A stretch of 64,000 nt of DNA from Mangrovibrevibacter kandeliae (GTDB lineage: Bacteria; Pseudomonadota; Alphaproteobacteria; Rhizobiales; Rhizobiaceae). Numbering within the stretch: position 1 is the stretch's first letter; every line of letters begins with the position of its first letter. The position numbers and the translations under genes are program-made. The stretch covers positions 1-64,000 of the forward strand of contig NZ_JANIFJ010000009.1 of assembly GCF_024519155.1 (NCBI RefSeq), in the 5' to 3' direction. Shown one piece after another: positions 1 to 7,462 of the stretch. The notes below the pieces were generated by a model. It did no database searches. It was not told the origin of the DNA and was given only the letters and a program-made list of their open reading frames with translations.

Positions 1-915
1 GCCCGTCTCGATGTCGTGCACGAAGGCCGACAGCTCCTCCGCCTTGGCATGCTCGGCCGCCATCTGGCGCTCCCGCTCGGCCGTCTGCGCCTCGCGCGCC
101 GCCTTGGCTTCGGCCTCCAGGCGGTCGCGCTCGATCGCCGCCTGCTTGAAGGTCTCGACCGCCCCGGCCATCGCGCCGATCTCGTCCCTGCGGTCGGCAC
201 CGGCGATGGCGACGGCCTTGTCGCCGCCGGCGAGACGCCGCATCGAGGCCGCGAGCCCGTTGATCGGCCGAGCGATGCCGCGGCTGAGGAGGAAGCCGAA
301 GCCGATGGCCATGGCAAGGATCAGCGACAGGCCGATGACGAGGATGCTGTCGGCCATGTGGTTGGCGCTTTCCTGCGCGTCCCAGGCCTCCTGCACCGCC
401 TTCTTCTCGTTGTCGAGAAGACCGTCGAGGATGTTCTCGGCCGGCTCGATGAACTTGTCGGCGGCGCCCGAGGTCAGGATTTCCAGCGCCTGCGGCACCG
501 TCACGTCGCTCGACGCGTAGCGGATCACCGGATCGGCGATGTTGCTCTGCCATGCGTCGACGGCAGTGCGCAGATCCTTCATCTGCGCGACGATCGCCGG
601 ATCGTTCTGCGAAGTCGCGGCGATCTCGTCCATGCTCTTCAGCATGGCATCGTAATGCTTGCCCTTCACGCGGCTCGAGAAGTACTCGTCATGCGTGATG
701 AAGAAGCCGCGCAGCGAATTCTCCTGCCGGGCCAGCGCAAAACGGGCCTCGATCGAGGCCGTCGCCATCGCAGCGTGCCTGCGGCTGATGTCCTCGTAGG
801 CCTCCGTGCTCTTCTTGTAGTAGTACACCGTGCCGCCCATGGCACCGGACAACGCGACGAGCGCCGTGAAGGCAATGCCGATCTTCTTGGAGATCCGCAG
901 ATCCATGAATTTCAT
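1..915 (-). CDS. Methyl-accepting chemotaxis protein, N-terminal part (runs off left edge)
   Basis: Encodes the sensory half of a transmembrane chemoreceptor. The 305 visible residues hold a first membrane helix (about residues 10-33), a mostly helical periplasmic region of about 150 residues, a second membrane helix (about 185-207) and a HAMP linker starting in SRGIARPINGL, followed by a coiled coil rich in Glu, Ala and Arg. The cytoplasmic signalling (MA) domain that would contact CheA and CheW lies outside the window. Two in-frame starts are possible, at 915 and 906; 915 is preceded by TAAGGG and is preferred. Such receptors report ligand binding to CheA-CheW arrays; the ligand cannot be inferred. 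Being a MCP is nearly certain; completeness of the gene is unknown. Confidence 0.9.
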   Translation of the reverse strand, partial: MKFMDLRISKKIGIAFTALVALSGAMGGTVYYYKKSTEAYEDISRRHAAMATASIEARFALARQENSLRGFFITHDEYFSSRVKGKHYDAMLKSMDEIAATSQNDPAIVAQMKDLRTAVDAWQSNIADPVIRYASSDVTVPQALEILTSGAADKFIEPAENILDGLLDNEKKAVQEAWDAQESANHMADSILVIGLSLILAMAIGFGFLLSRGIARPINGLAASMRRLAGGDKAVAIAGADRRDEIGAMAGAVETFKQAAIERDRLEAEAKAAREAQTAERERQMAAEHAKAEELSAFVHDIETG

Positions 916-1245
916 GTTGGCGGCCCTTACTCTGCACAGGAGGGAGAACACGATGGCGCTCGCGATCGCGCTGCGATCCCGACCGGCACACCCTGACCTT
1001 AGGGCCGAAGTTCTAAACACTTCTTATTCAGTGCGCTCATGATCTCAGTGATCGCAGCTTTTTTTGACGCCGAGGAAGTAAGATCTACATAGCAAGCCAT
1101 CACTCTACTTAAGAGCGCGACTGCTCGCATTTTAGCGACTTCCGCGTGTGAACGCCGCGCCGAGGCACGCGCACGTGCGTTCGCCTCCCGCCGCGGGGGC
1201 CGCGTGCGGGGCAAGACGGTCGGAGCGCCCGGCTGCGGCTCGGCG
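916..1245. other. Intergenic gap between chemoreceptor gene and zur
   Basis: This 330-base stretch carries the promoter and leader of the chemoreceptor gene and the end of the zur transcript. About 1010-1135 is A+T-rich compared with the rest of the window, with a run of seven T at about 1058-1064. Apart from the doubtful 43-codon frame (999-1130) I see no gene, RNA or convincing -35/-10 pair. Confidence 0.5.
999..1130 (-). CDS. Possible small protein (43 aa), unknown
   Basis: A 43-codon open frame from ATG at 1130 to TAA at 999 lies in the gap between zur and the chemoreceptor gene. GGAAG stands 8 bases before the ATG. The peptide has alternating hydrophobic and Lys/Arg residues (for example KKAAITEIMSALNKK), compatible with an amphipathic helix. 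The stretch is clearly richer in A+T than its neighbours, which fits either a small acquired gene or plain promoter DNA. I recognise no family. It is offered as a candidate only. Confidence 0.25.
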   Translation of the reverse strand: MRAVALLSRVMACYVDLTSSASKKAAITEIMSALNKKCLELRP

Positions 1246-1650
1246 TCAGGCGCCCGCCGCGCTGCAGGCCCGGCAGAGCCCGCTGAGCTCGATGGTCGTC
1301 TTCGCCGGCTTGAACCCGGCACCGGCGGCCCAATCCCGCAGGCCTGCAGCGGCCGCGGGCGCGGCGAATTCACGCACGTCGCCGCAGGTCTGACAGATCG
1401 CGAAGGCCACGAGGCTCTCGCCGTGGTCGTGGTGCGGGTGAGAGCAGGCCACGAAGGCGTTGATGCTCTCCAGCCGATGCACGAGGCCGAGGGCGAGAAG
1501 CTTCTCGAGCGCCCGATAGACCTGCAGCGGCGCCCGGAAGCCCTCCCCGCGCAAGCGGTCGAGGATGGTGTAGGCGCTGAGCGGCGCTTCGGCCGCCTGC
1601 AGCGCGTCGAAGACGAGGCCCTGGTTGCGGGTGAGCTTGACCTCGCTCAT
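1246..1650 (-). CDS. zur: Zinc uptake regulator Zur (Fur family)
   Basis: A Fur-family repressor of 134 residues that binds DNA when loaded with zinc and shuts off zinc import. The N-terminal half is a winged helix (about 1-65). The C-terminal half carries metal ligands: a His cluster HPHHDHGE (71-78) and two Cys pairs, CQTC (86-89) and CRAC (126-129), which form the structural zinc site of the family. Placement as the last gene of the znuC-znuB-zur operon, with its ATG overlapping the znuB stop by four bases, identifies it as Zur rather than Fur. It is probably autoregulated through the paired palindromes between znuC and znuA. Confidence 0.93.
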   Translation of the reverse strand: MSEVKLTRNQGLVFDALQAAEAPLSAYTILDRLRGEGFRAPLQVYRALEKLLALGLVHRLESINAFVACSHPHHDHGESLVAFAICQTCGDVREFAAPAAAAGLRDWAAGAGFKPAKTTIELSGLCRACSAAGA

Positions 1651-2456
1651 CGCATCGCCTCCGCGCGGCGCAGGCCCGGGAGCGGCAGCAGGCTGAGGAG
1701 AAACAGGCCGAGCGCAGCGACCACAATGGAGGGACCCGACGGCGTGTCGTAGTGCAGCGAGCCGTAAAGGCCGCCGGTCGCCGCGACGGCCCCGATCAGC
1801 GCGGCGGCGACGGCCATCTGCTCCGGCGTCGTCGCCAGCCGCCGTGCCGCCGCAGCCGGGATGATGAGCAGCGAGGTGATCAGGAGGATCCCCACGATCT
1901 TCATGGCAATGGCGATGACGAGCGCCATCAGCAGCATGAAGAGGACGCGCGCCCGCTCCGGGCGAAGCCCCTCGGCGGCAGCGATCTCCGGGCTCACCGT
2001 CGAAGCGAGGAGCGGTCGCCACAGGAGCGCTAGACCGGCGAGCACCACGGCACCGCCGCCGTAGATCGCGACGAGATCAGCCTTCGAGACCGCGAGGATG
2101 TCGCCGAACAGGAAGCCCATCAGGTCGATGCGCACCCAGCTCATGAAGCCGACGAGGACGAGGCCGAGCGCCAGCGTCGCGTGCGACAGGATGCCGAGCA
2201 GCGCGTCAGTCGAAAGCGCCTGGCGCCGCTGCAGAAGCAGGAGCAGCACCGAGACCATCGTCGCGACGAAGAAGACGCCGAACATCGTGTCGGTGTCGAA
2301 GAACAGCGCCAGCGCGATCCCGAGCAGCGCCGAATGGGACATCGTGTCCCCGAGATAGGCCATCCGCCGCCAGACCACGAGACAGCCGAGCGGTCCGGCG
2401 GTGGCTGCGACGCCGATCCCGGCCAGGAGCGCGCGCACGAAGAAGTCGTCAAGCAT
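1647..2456 (-). CDS. znuB: Zinc ABC transporter, permease ZnuB
   Basis: Membrane subunit (269 residues) of the high-affinity zinc importer, ABC-3 family. It is hydrophobic throughout, with about eight membrane spans, and has the family's early GPLGCLVVWRRMAYLGDTMSH region, a conserved interface for the ATPase. The ATG at 2456 overlaps the end of znuC by eight bases and the stop overlaps the zur start by four, so the three genes are translationally coupled. It works with ZnuC in the inner membrane and receives zinc from periplasmic ZnuA. Confidence 0.93.
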   Translation of the reverse strand: MLDDFFVRALLAGIGVAATAGPLGCLVVWRRMAYLGDTMSHSALLGIALALFFDTDTMFGVFFVATMVSVLLLLLQRRQALSTDALLGILSHATLALGLVLVGFMSWVRIDLMGFLFGDILAVSKADLVAIYGGGAVVLAGLALLWRPLLASTVSPEIAAAEGLRPERARVLFMLLMALVIAIAMKIVGILLITSLLIIPAAAARRLATTPEQMAVAAALIGAVAATGGLYGSLHYDTPSGPSIVVAALGLFLLSLLPLPGLRRAEAMR

Positions 2457-3339
2457 CGGTCGCCTCCGCCTGACGCGCGTCTTCGGATCGGGCTCCCGCC
2501 CGCGCTTCTGGGTGCGCCGGCGGGGCCCCCGGGCCGCCCTGCCCCGCGCCGTGCTCATGGTGATGCCCGTCGCCGGCATGGCAATGGCCGGTGACGCTGC
2601 CGTCGCCGTGCCGCACCCGACCGTCCGGCAGATGCTCGTGGTCGTGGCGATGGCGGTAGAGCGCGAGGCCCTCGGCGGCGCGCGGACCGAACAGGCGCAG
2701 ATAGTCCGCGCTGCCGGCCACGGCCTCCGGCGTGCCCCGGCAGCAGACATGGCCGTTGAGGCAGATCACCGTGTCGGTGGCGGCCATCACCATGTTGAGG
2801 TCGTGGGAAATCAGGAGCACCCCGCAGCCGGTGCGATCGCGTGCCGCGCGGATCAGCGCGTAGAATTCCGCCTCGCCGGCGACGTCGACGCCCTGCGCCG
2901 GCTCGTCGAGGACGAGGAGGTCCGGCCGTCGCACGAGTGCGCGGGCGAGCAGCGCCCGCTGGAACTCGCCGCCCGACAGGTGCTGGACCTGCGCCTCGAG
3001 ATGGCCGGACAGTCCGACCTCGGCGAGGGCCGTGGCGATGGCCGAGGCCGGCTGCCGCCCGCTCAGGGTCATCAGCCGCCGAACGGTGAGCGGCAGCGTC
3101 CAGTCGATCGCGAGCTTCTGCGGCACGTAGCCGACGGTCAGGTCTGGCCGCCGCAGCACCCGCCCCGCATCAACGCGCAGCACGCCGATGGCGGCCTTGG
3201 CGGTGGTGGTCTTGCCCGCTCCGTTCGGCCCGACCAGCGTCACGATCTCGCCGGGCGCGACCGACAGGTCGACGTCGCGCACCAGCCACCGACCGCCGCG
3301 CCGGACGCCGACGCCCTGCAGCGTGATCAACTGCTCCAT
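2449..3339 (-). CDS. znuC: Zinc ABC transporter, ATP-binding subunit ZnuC with His-rich tail
   Basis: ATPase of the zinc importer. Walker A GPNGAGKTT lies near residue 37, the signature LSGGEFQRALLARAL near 120-134, Walker B LLVLDEP after it, and the switch His in LISHD. After the ABC fold ends near residue 230 there is an unusual tail with many His, Asp and Glu (RHRHDHEH, GHCHAGDGHHHEHG), well suited to bind zinc in the cytoplasm, ending in a Pro/Ala-rich stretch. The start at 3339 has GGAG nine bases before it; an upstream in-frame codon at 3354 lacks this. First gene of znuC-znuB-zur, transcribed from the znu intergenic region. Confidence 0.93.
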   Translation of the reverse strand: MEQLITLQGVGVRRGGRWLVRDVDLSVAPGEIVTLVGPNGAGKTTTAKAAIGVLRVDAGRVLRRPDLTVGYVPQKLAIDWTLPLTVRRLMTLSGRQPASAIATALAEVGLSGHLEAQVQHLSGGEFQRALLARALVRRPDLLVLDEPAQGVDVAGEAEFYALIRAARDRTGCGVLLISHDLNMVMAATDTVICLNGHVCCRGTPEAVAGSADYLRLFGPRAAEGLALYRHRHDHEHLPDGRVRHGDGSVTGHCHAGDGHHHEHGAGQGGPGAPPAHPEARAGARSEDARQAEATDA

Positions 3340-3383
3340 CCAAAAAATCTCCAAGGCAGGCTTGCACGCCGCTTATGCCAGAC

Positions 3384-3418
3384 GTTATAGCGTAACACAA
3401 CGGCCGTTACGTTGTAAC
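3384..3418. promoter_or_regulatory. Two putative Zur boxes between znuC and znuA
   Basis: Two dyads stand side by side in the 100-base divergent region: GTTATagcGTAAC (3384-3396, one mismatch) and GTTACgttGTAAC (3406-3418, perfect). Their centres are 22 bases apart, about two helical turns, so two Zur dimers could sit on the same face of the DNA and control both znuCB-zur and znuA. The half-site type matches what is known for alphaproteobacterial Zur sites; binding is inferred. Confidence 0.75.
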
Positions 3419-3439
3419 ATAAACATCTGGAGCATCCGA

Positions 3440-4357
3440 ATGTCGAACTTCCTCCGGTCGGCGGCCTGTGCGGCCGCCCTCTTCGTCGCAAGCAGCGCCC
3501 ATGCCGCGCCCGACGTCGTGGCGTCGATCAAGCCGCTGCATTCGCTCGTCGCCGCCGTGATGCAGGGGATCGCCGAGCCCGGCCTCATCGTCACCGGCTC
3601 CGCCTCCCCGCACGAATACAGCCTGCGCCCCTCGGATGCGGCGACGCTGCAGAAAGCGGACCTCATCTTCTGGATCGGCCCGGACTTCGAGCATTTCCTC
3701 GTCAAGCCGCTGGAGACTTTGGCGCCGACCGCCGGCGCCGTCGCGCTGGAACGGGCGGCGGGGATCCATCTCCTGGCACCGCGCAAGGGCGGCACCTTCG
3801 AGCCGGACGCGGATGGCGACCACGACGACGAGGGGCCGGTGGACGGCCACCTCTTCCTCGACCCGGAGAACGCGAAGGCGATGGTCGACGCGATCGAGAT
3901 GCGCCTCGCCGCCGCCGACCCGGAGAACGCGGCTCGGTATCACGCCAATGCTGCGGCGCTACGGATCCGCCTCGACCAGCTGATCGCCGGCGTCGCCGCC
4001 GAGTTGGCGCCGGTGGCGGATCGCTCCTTCATCGTCTTCCACGACGCCTATCACTACTTCGAGGAGCGGTTCGGCGTTCGCGCGGCCGGATCGATCACCG
4101 TCGAGCCGGACGTCACGCCAGGAGCGCAGCGGCTGGCCGCGATCCGGGCGAAGGTGCAGGAGCTCGGCGCCACCTGCGTCTTCGCCGAGCCGCAGTTCCA
4201 CTCGCGGCTGATCGACACGGTGGTCGACGGCACCGCCGCCCGCACCGGAATCCTCGATCCGGAAGGCACGGCGCTCGAGCCGGGTGCGGACCTTTACGCC
4301 ACGCTCATCCAGGGGCTTGCCGACAACCTGCGGGACTGCCTCGCATCGGAAGGCTGA
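3440..4357 (+). CDS. znuA: Zinc ABC transporter, periplasmic binding protein ZnuA
   Basis: Cluster A-I solute-binding protein (305 residues) that captures periplasmic zinc for ZnuBC. A Sec signal peptide ends near residue 22 (SSAHA). The zinc ligands expected for the family are present: His in SPHEYSLRPSD (about residue 58), His in VDGHLFLDP, and His in VFHDAYHYF. The charged loop before the second ligand, usually a long His-rich run in ZnuA, is here short and mainly Asp/Glu (DADGDHDDEG). The start at 3440 follows CTGGAG. It is transcribed alone, divergently from znuC, and is probably controlled by the Zur boxes at 3384-3418. Confidence 0.93.
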   Translation: MSNFLRSAACAAALFVASSAHAAPDVVASIKPLHSLVAAVMQGIAEPGLIVTGSASPHEYSLRPSDAATLQKADLIFWIGPDFEHFLVKPLETLAPTAGAVALERAAGIHLLAPRKGGTFEPDADGDHDDEGPVDGHLFLDPENAKAMVDAIEMRLAAADPENAARYHANAAALRIRLDQLIAGVAAELAPVADRSFIVFHDAYHYFEERFGVRAAGSITVEPDVTPGAQRLAAIRAKVQELGATCVFAEPQFHSRLIDTVVDGTAARTGILDPEGTALEPGADLYATLIQGLADNLRDCLASEG

Positions 4358-4364
4358 CACGGGC

Positions 4365-4388
4365 GGCGTCGGCGACCACGCCGACGCC
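4365..4388. terminator. Hairpin after znuA, possible bidirectional terminator
   Basis: A perfect 10-bp stem (GGCGTCGGCG with CGCCGACGCC) and a 4-base loop follow the znuA stop by seven bases. There is no U tract, so it may end transcription only weakly, block transcript decay, or need Rho. Confidence 0.5.
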
Positions 4389-4499
4389 CCTCATCCGCCT
4401 GCCGCGACCGTCTCCCCGGAAGGGGCAAAACCCAAGCGTCGCCGCAGTGCCCTCCTCCCAGAGCGCTCCGACTCTGCGGCGCCTGCCGGCGGGTGCCAT

Positions 4500-4557
4500 T
4501 CCTCTCCCGCATGCGGGAGAGGGTGGACGCGAGCGCCAGCGAGCGGACGGGTGAGGG
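4500..4557. repeat. Intergenic palindromic element
   Basis: The element begins with a perfect 20-bp palindrome, CTCTCCCGCATGCGGGAGAG (4502-4521), continues with GGTGGACGCGAGCG, then a near-repeat GCGAGCGccaGCGAGCG, and ends in GGGTGAGGG. From memory, similar segments recur between genes in Hyphomicrobiales genomes, but only one copy is in this window, so repeat status is an inference. It lies between the convergent znuA and the hydrolase gene. Confidence 0.45.
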
Positions 4558-4590
4558 TTCGACCGCGCGGCCGGCCGCGGTGCCAGGCGG

Positions 4591-5385
4591 TCAGTACCCG
4601 CCGCTGCGGGCGATGACCTCTTCGATGCTGAGCGGCGCCAGGCGCGCGGCGGGCGCGCCCGACGGCGGCGCGAGGCGCGCCACCCTGGGCGTCGCCGGTG
4701 CCGGCGTCACGCTGCGATAGACCGTCACCGGCTGCGGCGCAGCGACCAGAACCGGCTGAAGCTGCGGCTCGGGCGGGCGCGCCAGCACCCGGGACTGCGG
4801 CGCCACCGAAGCCGGCACCACGGCCACGGGCACGGCCGCATCCGACCAGCCATCGAAGATCGACTCCCGCGCCGGCCGGTGCGCTGCCGCATATTCACGC
4901 GTTCCCGGCGTCACCGAGGCCTGGCTGGCCGTCGCGTCCTTGCGCTTCTCGTAGAACGCGTTGCCGCCCGCGACGAGCACGTAGTGCATGTTCGTGTAGG
5001 GATAGCTGTAGCCGGCGGTGTGGAAGAAGGCGGCCTTGCGCACTCCCGGATGCCGCTTGCCCCGCAGCACCTCGGCCGCCATCCGGAACGCCAGATCCTT
5101 GCCGGCCTCCATGCTGCGGGTCATCACTCCGGGAGCGAACTGGTTGGGCTGGCCGACGACGGAGCAGACGTCGTTGGGAAATTTCGGCGAGTTGACCCGG
5201 TTCATCACCACGGTGCCGACCGCCAGCATCCCGTCTTCGCTCGAACGGTTCGATTCGAAATACATGGCGCGCGCCATGCACTCCCGCTCGCTCATCACCG
5301 GCATGTGGGCGCAGGCACCGAGCAGTGCGAGAAGCACCAGGGCCGCCATGCGGAGGCAAAACGAGAGATGCCGTGGAGCGACCAT
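4591..5385 (-). CDS. SleB-like cell-wall hydrolase, probable lipoprotein
   Basis: A 264-residue protein of the Hydrolase_2 (SleB/CwlJ) family. The N-terminus has a basic start, a hydrophobic helix and the lipobox LLGAC, so it is probably lipid-anchored. The hydrolase domain (about 33-150) begins with ARAMYFESNRSSEDGM, whose Glu is the expected catalytic residue, and continues with VGTVVMNRV, QPNQFAP and the conserved FFHTAGYSYPY-type region. The last 100 residues are a low-complexity Pro/Ala/Val-rich extension. Such proteins cut peptidoglycan in growth or division. The start at 5385 follows GGAAG. It stands alone, convergent with znuA. Confidence 0.82.
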   Translation of the reverse strand: MVAPRHLSFCLRMAALVLLALLGACAHMPVMSERECMARAMYFESNRSSEDGMLAVGTVVMNRVNSPKFPNDVCSVVGQPNQFAPGVMTRSMEAGKDLAFRMAAEVLRGKRHPGVRKAAFFHTAGYSYPYTNMHYVLVAGGNAFYEKRKDATASQASVTPGTREYAAAHRPARESIFDGWSDAAVPVAVVPASVAPQSRVLARPPEPQLQPVLVAAPQPVTVYRSVTPAPATPRVARLAPPSGAPAARLAPLSIEEVIARSGGY

Positions 5386-5538
5386 GTCCGCTTCCGAAAC
5401 AACGCGTTACCACCCCTTATTGCGCTCTCCGTCTTAAGATTGCGTTCAGCACGACGAGCCGCCTCGCCGACGCGCCGCACCGGCCCTCGGCCTCGCGCTT
5501 CGGCAGCAAAGCCCTCACCTGATGAGACACTTCCGCCG

Positions 5539-6360
5539 TCAGGCGTGCGACCGCAGCACGATCGCGGTGCCCCAGGGATCCTCGATCCGCGCCTCGACAG
5601 CGGCCTCTTCGAAGCTGTTTCGCGCCGCCAGCGCCGCCCAGGATGCGGCGTCGCATGCGACGACCTCGACGCAGGCCAGCCCCGCCACTCCAGCCGTCCG
5701 CTTTCCGGCTCCGCGGCTCGCCCAGCTGTTGGCGCCGAGATGATGGTGATAGCCGTCGCTCGACAGGAAGACGGCGCCGGAGCGGCGATGCGTCACCGCC
5801 AGTCCCAGACGCTCCCGGTAAAAGCGTTCGGCCTCGCCCGTGTCACCGACCTTGAGGTGCGCGTGGCCCACGCTCGTTCCATCCGGCGCCCCGCGCCACG
5901 GACCGGTCGCGGTCGCGACGAGCGCGCGGACGTCGAGCGGCCGCGTCGTCATGTGGACACTGCCGCCCTCCCATCGCCACGTCTCGCGCGGCGCATCGGC
6001 ATAGATCTCGACGCCGTTGCCGTCCGGATCCGAAAGGTAGACGGCCTCGCTGACGGCGTGGTCCGACGCGCCCTCGATCGCGACGCCGCCTTCGACGGCG
6101 TGGAGCATCCAGGCGGCGAGGTCGGCGCGGCGCGGCAGCAGAAACGCCGTGTGGAAGAGGCCGGCCGCATCGGGTCGCGCCGGCGCGGCGGATCGATCCT
6201 CCCGCAGCTCGACCAGCACCGCACCGCCGGCCCCCAGGGCCTGGCGTCCGGGCGCGCCTTCCAACCTCTGCAGGCCCACGACGTCGCGATAGAAGGCTGC
6301 GACCTTCTCGAGATCGCGGACGGTGAGGACGACGCGGCCGATGCGCAGAGACGGTGTCAT
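5539..6360 (-). CDS. VOC-family protein, CatE-like (catechol-2,3-dioxygenase type)
   Basis: A 273-residue protein with two vicinal-oxygen-chelate modules: about 6-125 (RIGRVVLTVRDLEKVAAFYRDVVGL, then LFHTAFLLP and YLSDPDGNGVEIYAD) and about 150-270 (VGHAHLKVGDTGEAERFYRERLGL, then YHHHLGANSW). The His and Glu that bind the metal in ring-cleaving dioxygenases (His in FHTAF/VGHAH, Glu in GVEIY) are visible. Lengths and spacing match B. subtilis CatE-like enzymes. The substrate is unknown. GGAGG six bases before ATG at 6360 fixes the start. Divergent from the KdgK-type kinase gene. Confidence 0.78.
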   Translation of the reverse strand: MTPSLRIGRVVLTVRDLEKVAAFYRDVVGLQRLEGAPGRQALGAGGAVLVELREDRSAAPARPDAAGLFHTAFLLPRRADLAAWMLHAVEGGVAIEGASDHAVSEAVYLSDPDGNGVEIYADAPRETWRWEGGSVHMTTRPLDVRALVATATGPWRGAPDGTSVGHAHLKVGDTGEAERFYRERLGLAVTHRRSGAVFLSSDGYHHHLGANSWASRGAGKRTAGVAGLACVEVVACDAASWAALAARNSFEEAAVEARIEDPWGTAIVLRSHA

Positions 6361-6437
6361 GGACGACCTCCGGGATGAGGGTTTCCGCTGACAGTGATCC
6401 GTTCGCACCCAGGATGGAAAGCCGAGAATGCTTGACG

Positions 6438-6509
6438 CTCCGTCGCCACTTTTTGCGACCGCCCCCGCGACAACCCCGAGCGAAGCGCATAGAGGCTGCG
6501 GCGACGGAG
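6438..6509. repeat. Spaced inverted repeat between divergent VOC and kinase genes
   Basis: CTCCGTCGCC (6438-6447) is repeated inverted as GGCGACGGAG (6500-6509), a perfect 10-base match with 52 bases between. It occupies the promoter region shared by the divergent genes starting at 6360 and 6532. It could be an operator pair or chance in G+C-rich DNA. Confidence 0.3.
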
Positions 6510-6531
6510 TTTCTCGGGCGGGGCGGGGTCG

Positions 6532-7431
6532 ATGACGAGCGGAACGGTGGTTGCTGTCGGCGAGTGCATGGTCGAATTGTCGTCGGCCGAGGGCGGGCTG
6601 TACCGGCGTGGCTTCGCCGGCGACACCTTCAACACCGCCTGGCACCTGCGCCGGTCGCTGCCGGCCGCCTGGACCGTCGGCTATGCGAGCGCGGTCGGCG
6701 ACGATCCGCTGTCGGACGAGATGCTGGCCTTCATGCAGGACGAAGGGATCGGCACCGAGCTGGTGCGGCGCCTGCCCGGCCTCGCGCCCGGCCTCTACAT
6801 GATCCATCTCGAGGGGGGCGAGCGCAGCTTCTCCTACTGGCGCAGCGCCAGCGCCGCCCGACGGCTCGCCGACGACGCGGCGCACCTCGGACGGATCACG
6901 GCTGCGGCCGATGCGCTCTACCTTTCAGGCATCACCCTCGCCATTCTCGACGATGCCGGGCGGCAGACGATCGTTGACAGGATGGCGGCGGCCAAGGCCG
7001 ACGGACGCCTGGTCGCTTTCGACCCGAACATCCGGCCGCGCCTCTGGACGGACGCGGCACAGATGCGCAGCTGGATCGAGCGCGGCGCCGGCGCCGCGAC
7101 GATCTGCCTGCCGAGCTTCTCGGACGAGGCGACCGTTTTCGGCGACCCCGATCCGGCCACCACCGTCCGGCGCTACCTGGCGCTCGGCGCCGCGGAGGTC
7201 GTCGTCAAGGACGGCGCTGAAGCCGCGCTCGTCGATACCGGTGAAGGCACCGTCGCGGTGCCGGCCGAACGGGCCGTGGCCGTCGTCGACACGACAGGAG
7301 CCGGCGACTCCTTCAACGCGGCCTATCTCGCCGCGCGACTGCAGGGGGCCGCTCCGGTGGATGCCGCCGCCGCAGGACACCGGCTGGCAGCGCGGGTGAT
7401 CGGCCGCCACGGGGCGCTCGTGCGCGACTGA
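6532..7431 (+). CDS. PfkB-family sugar kinase, 2-keto-3-deoxygluconate kinase-like
   Basis: A 299-residue ribokinase-fold kinase. The start (VVAVGECMVELS), the GGFAGDTFNTA-like sugar-binding stretch at about 27-36, the VAFDPNIRPRLW region near 160-172 and the C-terminal DTTGAGDSFNAAY motif (about 252-265, catalytic Asp in GAGD) are those of KdgK-type enzymes, which phosphorylate 2-keto-3-deoxygluconate in sugar-acid breakdown. No aldolase or dehydratase partner lies nearby, so the substrate is an inference from sequence alone. The ATG at 6532 follows a G-rich stretch. Convergent with eutC. Confidence 0.8.
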   Translation: MTSGTVVAVGECMVELSSAEGGLYRRGFAGDTFNTAWHLRRSLPAAWTVGYASAVGDDPLSDEMLAFMQDEGIGTELVRRLPGLAPGLYMIHLEGGERSFSYWRSASAARRLADDAAHLGRITAAADALYLSGITLAILDDAGRQTIVDRMAAAKADGRLVAFDPNIRPRLWTDAAQMRSWIERGAGAATICLPSFSDEATVFGDPDPATTVRRYLALGAAEVVVKDGAEAALVDTGEGTVAVPAERAVAVVDTTGAGDSFNAAYLAARLQGAAPVDAAAAGHRLAARVIGRHGALVRD

Positions 7432-7438
7432 GGTCGAC

Positions 7439-7457
7439 GGAGCCGGCCCAAGGCTCC
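7439..7457. terminator. Hairpin between kinase gene and eutC
   Basis: GGAGCC (7439-7444) pairs with GGCTCC (7452-7457) around a 7-base loop, between two convergent stops at 7431 and 7463. There is no clear U tract. Likely a shared terminator. Confidence 0.4.
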
Positions 7458-7462
7458 TCGCA

